Positions 1 to 5,482 of a stretch of 7,378 nucleotides of DNA are shown piece after piece (position 1 is the stretch's first letter; every line of letters starts with the position of its first letter). The notes under the pieces are model-generated. The model did no database searches. It worked only from the letters and a program-made list of their open reading frames with translations, and was not told the origin of the DNA. Made by a program: the position numbers and the translations under genes. Source of the stretch: Candidatus Egaibacter danicus (GTDB lineage: Bacteria; Pseudomonadota; Gammaproteobacteria; Burkholderiales; Burkholderiaceae); assembly GCA_011391115.1 (NCBI GenBank), contig JAABRC010000094.1, positions 1 through 7,378 on the forward strand, read 5' to 3'.

Positions 1-1
1 C

Positions 2-184
2 CACGGCAAAAACAACCCTGTGTTGGTCTCTGTGGTTGCCATCGCTGGTGCCGAAGCCGCTCCTGCAGAGGCAGCTGCAACGCCAGCTGCTGCCAAAGCC
101 GCCGCGGGCAAGGAAGCTGCTGCCGCCAAGGCTCCAGCGGCTGCCAAGGCCCCAGCCGCCAAAGCACCTGCTGCGAAGAAGTAA
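2..184 (+). CDS. rplY: 50S ribosomal protein L25 (bL25, Ctc type), C-terminal end only
   Basis: Only the last 60 codons are in the window; the reading frame enters from the left edge and stops at TAA 182-184. The visible part begins HGKNNPVLVSVVAI, the end of the folded C-terminal (TL5/Ctc) domain, then becomes a low-complexity tail of Ala, Lys and Pro with repeated KAPAA units ending in KK. bL25 binds 5S rRNA in the large ribosomal subunit; the longer Ctc form carries an extra C-terminal domain, and Burkholderiales members often add an Ala-rich basic tail (family knowledge). Position directly upstream of pth supports the call, because rplY-pth is a common pair in proteobacteria. A strong terminator follows 27 bases after the stop. 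The 5' part, start and RNA-binding domain lie outside the window, so identity rests on the tail, the HGKNNPV segment and the neighbour. Confidence 0.82.
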   Translation, partial: HGKNNPVLVSVVAIAGAEAAPAEAAATPAAAKAAAGKEAAAAKAPAAAKAPAAKAPAAKK

Positions 185-211
185 TACGAACATCTGCTTT
201 GCAGACTCGTC

Positions 212-241
212 AACGGCCCACTTTGGTGGGCCGTTTTTTTT
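212..241 (+). terminator. Rho-independent terminator after rplY
   Basis: A perfect 10-bp stem (aacggcccac at 212-221 pairs with gtgggccgtt at 226-235) encloses a 4-base loop (tttg). The second arm runs into an uninterrupted T tract ending at 241. It should end transcription of the rplY unit, although read-through into pth is possible. It is the only clear intrinsic terminator I see in the window. Confidence 0.93.
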
Positions 242-283
242 GGAGCACCCACTGTCAGTCTTTCTTGCCCTGATAATTTCAAC

Positions 284-907
284 ATGATCAAGCTGTTTGT
301 GGGTCTTGGTAACCCCGGCCCTGAATACGAACACACCCGCCACAATGCAGGGTTCTGGTGGGTGGACGCCCTGGCGCGCGAATTGAAAGTATCGATGACC
401 ATGGACAAGAGTTACCACGGTCTGGTTGCCCGCACCCAGCTTGGCGGTCATACGATCTGGCTGCTGGAGCCACAAACGTTCATGAACCTGTCCGGCAAGT
501 CAGTCGCGGCGCTGGTGCGTTTCTTCAAGATTGCACCCGAGGAAATTCTGGTGGTGCATGACGAGATTGACATCGTGCCTGGTCAGGTCAAACTCAAATT
601 CGGTGGCAGCCACGCGGGTCACAACGGCCTGCGGGATATCCACGCACAACTGGGCACGGACGACTACTGGCGGCTGCGCCTCGGCGTGGGACACCCCGGT
701 GTAAAGGCTGAAGTCGTCAACTGGGTACTGAGAAAACCATCGCTGGACCACCGAATAGCCATCGACGAATGCATTGCCCGCTCGGTTAAAGCTGCGCCGG
801 TGCTCGTGGCCGGCGAAATGGAAAAGGCAACGATGCTGGTGCACACCAGCAAACCACCACGTCCGAAGCCGCCCAAGCCCGAGCCAACGCCGGCTGTGGA
901 TACGTGA
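284..907 (+). CDS. pth: Peptidyl-tRNA hydrolase
   Basis: This cytoplasmic enzyme cleaves the ester bond of peptidyl-tRNAs released from stalled ribosomes and so recycles tRNA; it is usually essential. The 207-residue product opens with the family signature [20 protein letters not shown]. The residues known as functional in E. coli Pth fall at the same numbers: Asn10, catalytic His20, Asn68 (in TFMNLSGKS), Asp93 (in VVHDEID) and Asn114 (in [12 protein letters not shown]). It is slightly longer than the roughly 194-residue E. coli enzyme because of a Pro/Lys-rich tail (about residues 188-207). The ATG at 284 is chosen because the signature begins at residue 1. No convincing Shine-Dalgarno lies upstream, and a GATAAT at 272-277 sits where a -10 element would give a very short or absent leader. 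It follows rplY and its terminator; the next gene starts 53 bp downstream. Confidence 0.97.
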   Translation: MIKLFVGLGNPGPEYEHTRHNAGFWWVDALARELKVSMTMDKSYHGLVARTQLGGHTIWLLEPQTFMNLSGKSVAALVRFFKIAPEEILVVHDEIDIVPGQVKLKFGGSHAGHNGLRDIHAQLGTDDYWRLRLGVGHPGVKAEVVNWVLRKPSLDHRIAIDECIARSVKAAPVLVAGEMEKATMLVHTSKPPRPKPPKPEPTPAVDT

Positions 908-943
908 GCGGGTCAGTCACAGAGTTACCTGGCGAGAAAACAA

Positions 944-951
944 AAGGGGAG
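944..951 (+). promoter_or_regulatory. Ribosome binding site fixing the start of the DUF4124-like gene
   Basis: The purine run aaggggag lies 9 bases before the ATG at 961. It favours that ATG over an in-frame GTG at 904, which overlaps the pth stop codon and would place about 19 non-hydrophobic residues before the signal peptide. Confidence 0.8.
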
Positions 952-960
952 AACATCATC

Positions 961-1383
961 ATGCCAAAGTCAAAACCATACGCCTTCCGATTTGCTATAT
1001 TTTTAATAGCTACCTGCGCCATATTGACGGAGGCTGAAGCTCAAAAAGTCTACAAATGTGGCAACGTCTACAGCCAGATTCCCTGTACAGACGGAGTAGG
1101 TCTTGACGCCAAAGACAACCGCACCAGCGCGCAGAAAGCGCAGGCTGATGCCACGACAGCGCGCACAGCGGCCGTAGCCAGCCAGATGGAAAAAGAACGG
1201 CTGGCTCAGGAAAAGCGTGATCTGGCAGCGCAAGCCGCGCTGAACGCACCGCCAAAATCAAAACCGGTGGCCGACACCAAAACTTCCAAGCCAGCCAGCA
1301 AGAAGAAAAAGAAGAAGGCAGACCCGGAATTTTTTACCGCCCAGGCACCCAAAGCAGCCGCCAGCAAGACCACCGGCAAGTAG
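961..1383 (+). CDS. Small exported DUF4124-like protein with Lys/Ala-rich tail
   Basis: A 140-residue protein of unknown function. Residues 1-27 form a Sec signal peptide: basic start (Lys3, Lys5, Arg10), hydrophobic core FAIFLIATCAIL at 11-22, and a probable AEA|Q cleavage after residue 27. The mature N-terminus reads KVYKCGNVYSQIPC, with Cys33 and Cys42 likely to form a disulfide. This is the compact version of the DUF4124 pattern (YKC...YS..PC) frequent in small secreted proteins of beta- and gammaproteobacteria. From about residue 50 the protein is rich in Ala, Lys, Glu and Gln and probably helical or coiled-coil (about 50-95). It then turns into a basic disordered stretch with six consecutive lysines near residue 117. 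The start is set by the RBS at 944-951. It lies 53 bp after pth and may be cotranscribed with it. Function cannot be assigned; a periplasmic location is inferred. Confidence 0.8.
   Translation: MPKSKPYAFRFAIFLIATCAILTEAEAQKVYKCGNVYSQIPCTDGVGLDAKDNRTSAQKAQADATTARTAAVASQMEKERLAQEKRDLAAQAALNAPPKSKPVADTKTSKPASKKKKKKADPEFFTAQAPKAAASKTTGK
994..1010. repeat. AT-rich palindromic motif GCTAT-N7-ATAGC inside the signal-peptide coding region
   Basis: Arms gctat (994-998) and atagc (1006-1010) flank atttttA-type AT-rich sequence (999-1005), followed by tacctgcgcc. From memory this resembles a short dispersed intergenic repeat common in Comamonadaceae genomes (a GCTAT...ATAGCTGC core, often followed by TGCGC). 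Here it falls within a coding sequence and encodes the hydrophobic core of the signal peptide. The palindrome is directly visible; membership of a repeat family is inference, as only one copy lies in the window. Confidence 0.45.
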
Positions 1384-1388
1384 CGGAG

Positions 1389-1673
1389 TCAGGTCGCGTT
1401 CGATTCAGGGCTCTCACTTTTACCCGCGGCTGCCTGCAACCTCTGAAACTTCTGCCACAGGGTTTCCCGGCTTTCAACAAACGCGGGATTCACTGGAATG
1501 CAGGCCACCGGGCAAACCTGCACGCACTGAGGTTCGTCAAAATGGCCCACACATTCCGTGCACTTGAGTGGATCAATCTCGTAGATCTCCTTGCCCAGAT
1601 AAATCGCCTCATTCGGGCACTCGGGCTCGCACACATCGCAATTGATGCACTCGTCGGTAATCAGCAGCGCCAT
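1389..1673 (-). CDS. YfhL-type 2[4Fe-4S] ferredoxin
   Basis: A 94-residue bacterial-type ferredoxin, a small cytoplasmic electron carrier with two [4Fe-4S] clusters. The first motif is C9-x2-C12-x2-C15-x3-C19-P. The second is C38-x2-C41-x8-C50-x3-C54-P, with an extra Cys58. The eight-residue loop inside the second motif and the extension after residue 60 are typical of the Allochromatium vinosum/YfhL subfamily, whose clusters have unusually low potentials. The ATG at 1673 is preferred over an upstream in-frame ATG at 1748, because it begins the domain directly (MALLITDECINC) and has GGAG five bases upstream (1679-1682). The longer form would add 25 residues unrelated to the family. It converges with the DUF4124-like gene, with five bases between stop codons, and diverges from the transporter operon. 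In related genomes it often neighbours coaD and pth (recollection). Its redox partner is unknown. Confidence 0.94.
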   Translation of the reverse strand: MALLITDECINCDVCEPECPNEAIYLGKEIYEIDPLKCTECVGHFDEPQCVQVCPVACIPVNPAFVESRETLWQKFQRLQAAAGKSESPESNAT

Positions 1674-1678
1674 AAACG

Positions 1679-1682
1679 CTCC
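1679..1682 (-). promoter_or_regulatory. Shine-Dalgarno for the ferredoxin gene
   Basis: Read on the minus strand, GGAG lies five bases before the ATG at 1673. It decides between this start and the upstream ATG at 1748. Confidence 0.7.
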
Positions 1683-1747
1683 GACCAAACCGACCCGTGG
1701 CCCTGCAAGCGACCGACACAGCGAGGAAATTGTTTGCCCATGATTCA

Positions 1748-1778
1748 ATTATCGACGGAGGCAATACCCCGCACGCAA
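1748..1778 (-). promoter_or_regulatory. Possible sigma-70 promoter for the ferredoxin gene
   Basis: On the minus strand, TTGCGT (1773-1778) and GATAAT (1748-1753) are separated by 19 bp. That is a fair -10 match with a long spacer. It would give a leader of about 70 bases before the ATG at 1673. The 144-bp divergent gap 1674-1817 must also hold the promoter of the rightward transporter operon, but I could not identify a convincing one there. No clear operator palindrome was seen. Confidence 0.25.
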
Positions 1779-1817
1779 TATCCACTTTGTCTGAGGGACT
1801 AAGCAATATTTGGCGGT

Positions 1818-2783
1818 ATGCTGTCCGCCAACATGCGCTTTTTCATCCTGAAACGAGTCATCACACTGCTGGCCACGCTGGCGGGCGCCTCGCTGGTGGT
1901 ATTTCTGGTTCTGGAAATTCTCCCTGGCAATGCTGCCCAGATGCTGATGGGCCCGGATGCCGATCCTGAAGCGGTGCAGGAGTTGGCAACTCGCCTGGGA
2001 CTGGACCAGCCGGCCATGGCTCGTTACACCCACTGGGTAGGTGGCATGCTCACGGGCGACCTGGGCTCCAGTTATGCCTACAGTTCGCCGGTCCTGGAAC
2101 TCATTCTGGAACGTCTGGCCCTGACCGTGCCGCTGGCCTTGATGGCGATGATCCTGACGACAGTTCTGGCCATTTCCGCCGGTCTGTATGCTGCCGCCCG
2201 GCATAACCGGGCAGGTGACCTTGGCATCATGGGGCTCACCCAGATCGGCATCGCCATACCCAATTTCTGGTTCGCCATTTTGCTGATCCTGCTTTTCTCG
2301 GTTCACCTCAACTGGTTTTCAGCAGGCGGTTTTCCGGGCTGGGAGGACGGTTTCTGGCCCGCATTTCAATCACTGGTGCTGCCCGCCATATCGCTGGCGG
2401 TGGTGCAGGCAGCCATACTGGCACGCATCACCCGATCAGCCGTGCTGGAGGTGTTGCGGGAAGACTTCGTGCGCACGGCGCGCGCCAAGGGCCTCACACA
2501 ACGAGCAGCCTTGTGGCGTCACGTACTGCGTAACGCCATGATTCCCGTGATCACGGTCATGGGCCTTCAGTTTGCCAACCTGCTGGCCGGCACCATCGTA
2601 GTGGAGAACGTGTTTTATCTGCCGGGTCTGGGGCGCTTGATCTTTCAATCCATTGCCAATCGCGACCTGATCGTCGTACGCAATTGCGTGATGATGCTGG
2701 CTGCGATGGTCGTCGTCGTCAATTTTGTGGTGGACGTGCTGTACGCCGTGATCGATCCGCGCGTCAAGGCTAGTGATATATGA
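1818..2783 (+). CDS. ABC importer permease, DppB type
   Basis: First of two inner-membrane subunits of a peptide/opine/nickel-type (PepT) ABC importer; the pair forms the transport channel. The 321-residue length fits DppB/OppB/NikB. Hydrophobic segments lie at about 14-34, 101-125, 137-163, 185-206, 244-265 and 286-312. The first periplasmic loop (about 48-90) has the family pattern ADPEAVQELATRLGLDQP ... GDLGSS. The cytoplasmic coupling (EAA) loop is EDFVRTARAKGLTQRAALWRHVLRN at about 215-239, where the ATPases dock. FYLPGLGRLIFQSIANRD (about 266-283) is also typical. The ATG at 1818 has no good Shine-Dalgarno; the ATG at 1833 (MRFFILKRV) is an equally plausible start and matches the usual family N-terminus better. 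The stop overlaps the start of the next permease by 4 bp. The substrate cannot be judged from this subunit. Confidence 0.93.
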   Translation: MLSANMRFFILKRVITLLATLAGASLVVFLVLEILPGNAAQMLMGPDADPEAVQELATRLGLDQPAMARYTHWVGGMLTGDLGSSYAYSSPVLELILERLALTVPLALMAMILTTVLAISAGLYAAARHNRAGDLGIMGLTQIGIAIPNFWFAILLILLFSVHLNWFSAGGFPGWEDGFWPAFQSLVLPAISLAVVQAAILARITRSAVLEVLREDFVRTARAKGLTQRAALWRHVLRNAMIPVITVMGLQFANLLAGTIVVENVFYLPGLGRLIFQSIANRDLIVVRNCVMMLAAMVVVVNFVVDVLYAVIDPRVKASDI

Positions 2784-3619
2784 CGGCCGGTTTCAGCCAG
2801 CGCGCCCTGCGTCATCCCAGTTTCCTCGTAGGTGGCGCATTGACGATGCTGCTGTTACTGGCAGCCGCTCTTTCGCTGGTCTGGACGCCCTGGCCTGTGT
2901 TTGACGTCAACATGCCGGGAAAATTGGCGTCACCTTCGGCTGCGCACTGGCTGGGTACAGATCCGTTTGGACGCGACGTCGCATCCTTGCTGCTGGTTGG
3001 CGCGCGCAATTCCATTCTGGTCGGCGTGATTGCTGTCGGCATTGGCATGACCACCGGCACCTTGCTGGGCTTGATCGCCGCCGCCTGCAAAGGCTGGGTC
3101 GAAGAGCTGATCATGCGGCTGTCAGATTTCACCTTCGCCTTTCCGGCAATCCTGTCTGCCATCATGATGACTGCCGTGTTTGGCGCTGGTATCGTGAACT
3201 CGATCATCGCCATCGGCATCTTCAACATTCCCACATTTGCCCGGGTAACGCGGGCTTCAGCCAACGCCATCTGGTCCCGCGAGTTCATTCTGGCAGCACG
3301 CGCCTGCGGCAAAGGCCCGGTGCGCATCACGCTGGAACATGTTTTGCCCAATATCCTGTCGGTGCTGGTTGTGCAAGGCACCATCCAGTTTGCACTGGCC
3401 ATACTCGCAGAGGCAGCGTTGTCCTATCTGGGGTTGGGCACGCAGCCGCCACAGCCCTCCTGGGGAAGGATGCTGAGCGAAGCGCAATCCCTGTTGTTTC
3501 AGGCGCCGTTACTGGCGGTCTTTCCTGGCGTGGCCATTGTGCTGGCAGTCCTGGGGCTCAATCTGATGGGCGACGGCCTGCGCGATGTGCTCGACCCGCG
3601 TCTGGCCAGAAGGCGCTAA
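2780..3619 (+). CDS. ABC importer permease, DppC type
   Basis: Second inner-membrane subunit, 279 residues, normal for DppC/OppC/NikC. The N-terminal segment (about 16-36) is followed by the diagnostic periplasmic motif AHWLGTDPFGRDVASLLLVGARNSI at about 55-79, characteristic of the C-type permease. The coupling loop is REFILAARACGKGPVRITLEHVLPN at about 167-191. The C-terminal family features EAALSYLGLGTQPPQPSWGRML (about 211-232) and LNLMGDGLRDVLDPRL (about 260-275) are intact. Hydrophobic spans are seen at about 76-101, 119-148, 195-217 and 243-264. Its ATG is in the ATGA that also contains the upstream permease stop, implying translational coupling that would help keep B and C subunits equimolar. 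It pairs with the 1818-2783 product (inference from family architecture). Confidence 0.94.
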   Translation: MTAGFSQRALRHPSFLVGGALTMLLLLAAALSLVWTPWPVFDVNMPGKLASPSAAHWLGTDPFGRDVASLLLVGARNSILVGVIAVGIGMTTGTLLGLIAAACKGWVEELIMRLSDFTFAFPAILSAIMMTAVFGAGIVNSIIAIGIFNIPTFARVTRASANAIWSREFILAARACGKGPVRITLEHVLPNILSVLVVQGTIQFALAILAEAALSYLGLGTQPPQPSWGRMLSEAQSLLFQAPLLAVFPGVAIVLAVLGLNLMGDGLRDVLDPRLARRR

Positions 3620-3635
3620 GGGGACAGATCGCTTC

Positions 3636-4616
3636 ATGCCCTTGCTCGAAGTCAATAACCTCAGAATCCGGCTGCAAACGCATCGCGGGCCGGCAACGGC
3701 CGTGCGGGACTTGAGCTTCTCGCTGGAACGCGGCCATACGCTGGGCCTCATTGGAGAATCCGGTTGTGGCAAGTCCATCACGGCGCTTTCGCTAATGGGT
3801 TTGTTGCCAGAGCGCGCGCAGGTGTCTGGTAGCGTCCGGTTCGATGGGCGTGAGCTCACCGGAGCTGATGAAAAAATCTGGTGTGACTTGCGGGGCAACC
3901 GCGTCAGCATGGTCTTTCAGGAGCCCATGACCTCCCTGAACCCTGTTCATACCATCGGCCATCAGGTGGCCGAGCCCTTGCGGCTGCACAAAGGCTTGTC
4001 GGCCCGGCAAGCGCGGGAAGAGGCTTTGGCGCTGTTGAATCGCGTGGGTATCCCGGACCCCATCAAACGCATCGACGCCTATCCCCATCAGTTCTCGGGT
4101 GGTCAGCGGCAACGTATCACCATCGCCATGGCGCTGGCGTGCGGCCCCGACCTGCTGATTGCAGACGAGCCCACCACGGCCCTGGATGTGACGGTGCAAG
4201 CGCAGATCCTCGACCTCATCCAAGATCTGGTCAGTGAACGGAACATGGCCTTGCTGCTGATATCGCATGATCTGGGCGTGATCGCCCGCAACGTGTCGCG
4301 CATGCTGGTCATGTACGGGGGCAGTGTCGTGGAGAGCGGTGCCACCCACAGCGTGTTTTCACGCATGGCACATCCCTACACGCAAGGGCTTTTTGCTGCC
4401 CGGCCACGGCTGGGCCAACGCGACACCAACGGGCGCCCGCCACGCCTGTCCACCATTGTCGGTACCGTTCCGGAACTGGCAGATCTGCCATCGGGTTGTT
4501 CATTTTTCGGCCGCTGCCCCATCGGTATTGAAGCCTGCGCGCAAACGGTACCGGCCCCTGTGGAACTGGATGGCAAACACGTCGTGCGATGCATCCGGAC
4601 AGGGGAGAACCCATGA
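3636..4616 (+). CDS. ABC importer ATP-binding subunit, DppD/OppD type
   Basis: Cytoplasmic ATPase, 326 residues, energising import. Walker A is GESGCGKS (40-47), the Q-loop is Gln95 in MVFQEPMTSLNPV, the signature is FSGGQRQR (153-160), Walker B is LLIADEPT (173-180), and the H-loop is His211 in LISHDLG. After the nucleotide-binding domain comes the oligopeptide-family C-terminal extension (AHPYTQGLFAARP from about 245, then GTVPELADLPSGC). It carries Cys288, Cys294, Cys301 and Cys319, a pattern like the one reported to bind a [4Fe-4S] cluster in OppD/DppD relatives. The start at 3636 (MPLLEVNNLRI) is chosen because the family begins there and aagggga lies upstream at 3618-3624. An upstream in-frame ATG at 3585 would run through the end of dppC. 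It lies 16 bp after the DppC-like permease and overlaps the next ATPase by 4 bp. Confidence 0.95.
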   Translation: MPLLEVNNLRIRLQTHRGPATAVRDLSFSLERGHTLGLIGESGCGKSITALSLMGLLPERAQVSGSVRFDGRELTGADEKIWCDLRGNRVSMVFQEPMTSLNPVHTIGHQVAEPLRLHKGLSARQAREEALALLNRVGIPDPIKRIDAYPHQFSGGQRQRITIAMALACGPDLLIADEPTTALDVTVQAQILDLIQDLVSERNMALLLISHDLGVIARNVSRMLVMYGGSVVESGATHSVFSRMAHPYTQGLFAARPRLGQRDTNGRPPRLSTIVGTVPELADLPSGCSFFGRCPIGIEACAQTVPAPVELDGKHVVRCIRTGENP

Positions 4617-5410
4617 GTGCGCCCCTGTTGCAGGTCGCTGACCTGGTTCGCCACTACAGCCTGCCCCGAGAGCGGTTGCTTGAGGCGCCGGGGAAAGTCC
4701 ATGCCCTCAACGGCGTCAGCTTTGTTGTCGAAGCCGGCCGCAGCCTGGGCATCGTGGGGGAATCCGGCTCAGGAAAGTCCACGCTGGCGAGACTGGTTAT
4801 GGCACTGGAGCGCCCTACCACCGGCACGGTGCAGTTTTTGGGCCGCGATCTGAACAGTCTGCAACCAGCGGCGCTGCGCGAAGCGCGACGCGATTTTCAG
4901 ATGATCTTCCAGGACCCCTACGGCTCGCTGGACCCGCGCCAGCGCGTGGAATGCATTGTGGCGGAGCCACTCAGCGCGCAGGGCATCACCAGCCGCGAGG
5001 AACAACGCGAGCGTGCCACGACCGTGCTGCTGTCCGTTGGCCTGCGCGGGGGCGATCTCGACAAGTATCCCCATGAATTCTCTGGAGGGCAGCGTCAGCG
5101 CATTGCCATTGCGAGAGCCTTGATCACCCGTCCCAAACTGATCGTGGCAGACGAGCCCGTCAGCGGGCTGGACGTGTCGGTTCAGGCCCAGGTGTTGAAC
5201 CTGCTGGACGATTTGCGCAGCGAATTCGGCATCACCTACCTGCTGATCAGCCACGATCTCTCGGTGGTGGACCATTTGTGCGACGATGTTGCGGTCATGA
5301 CGCAAGGGCGCATTGTGGAGATGGGTACCGCGCAATCGATCTTTCAGTCGGCCGCCCACCCCTACACCCAGGCGCTGCTCAAAGCCGTGCCTCACACGGG
5401 TGCGGCGTAG
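4613..5410 (+). CDS. ABC importer ATP-binding subunit, DppF/NikE type (short form)
   Basis: Second cytoplasmic ATPase, 265 residues. Walker A is GESGSGKS (49-56), the Q-loop is Gln100 in MIFQDPYGSLDPRQ, the signature is FSGGQRQR (156-163), Walker B is LIVADEPV (176-183), and the H-loop is His214 in LISHDLS. The N-terminus LVRHYSLPRER (11-21) is typical of the F-type partner. The protein ends at AHPYTQALLKAVPHTGAA, so it lacks the Cys-containing C-terminal domain found in E. coli DppF/OppF (about 330 residues) and is closer in length to NikE. No remnant of that domain is visible in any frame of the 72 bp downstream, so this looks native rather than frameshifted. The ATG at 4613 sits in an ATGA overlap with the upstream ATPase and has aggggag at 4601-4607. 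It should form a heterodimer with the 3636-4616 product (inference). Confidence 0.94.
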   Translation: MSAPLLQVADLVRHYSLPRERLLEAPGKVHALNGVSFVVEAGRSLGIVGESGSGKSTLARLVMALERPTTGTVQFLGRDLNSLQPAALREARRDFQMIFQDPYGSLDPRQRVECIVAEPLSAQGITSREEQRERATTVLLSVGLRGGDLDKYPHEFSGGQRQRIAIARALITRPKLIVADEPVSGLDVSVQAQVLNLLDDLRSEFGITYLLISHDLSVVDHLCDDVAVMTQGRIVEMGTAQSIFQSAAHPYTQALLKAVPHTGAA

Positions 5411-5468
5411 TCCAAACCTGCTACAGGCGCGTTCAGGCCGGGGATGATGTAAATTCACAATAACTGTC

Positions 5469-5473
5469 AGGAG
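5469..5473 (+). promoter_or_regulatory. Shine-Dalgarno of the binding-protein gene in the 72-bp gap
   Basis: AGGAG lies nine bases before the ATG at 5483. A second in-frame ATG at 5486 is also possible. The gap 5411-5482 holds only a tiny stem (cctg/cagg, 5417-5427) and no terminator, so read-through from the ATPase genes is likely. A separate promoter cannot be ruled out. Confidence 0.7.
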
Positions 5474-5482
5474 AACACCACC

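Noticed and set aside
36..287. An 83-codon open frame rich in Leu, Pro and Arg overlapping the rplY tail
   Set aside because: It is the +1 shadow of the repetitive Ala/Lys tail of L25 and continues through the terminator hairpin; it has no ribosome binding site or recognisable domain.
904..960. Upstream in-frame GTG start for the DUF4124-like gene overlapping the pth stop
   Set aside because: The strong RBS at 944-951 and the signal peptide starting at the ATG at 961 make the shorter form far more likely.
1674..1748. Longer ferredoxin starting at 1748 on the minus strand
   Set aside because: The extra 25 residues do not belong to the ferredoxin fold, and GGAG sits correctly before the ATG at 1673.
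1749..2306. Long antisense open frame (185 codons) across the DppB-like gene
   Set aside because: It lies opposite a clear permease gene, is rich in Gln/Arg/His as expected for a reverse shadow of GC-rich coding DNA, and shows no domain.
5411..5482. Possible terminator or truncated C-terminal domain between the second ATPase and the binding protein
   Set aside because: Only a 4-bp stem without a T tract is present, and no frame shows the Cys-containing oligopeptide domain, so neither a terminator nor a frameshift is supported.
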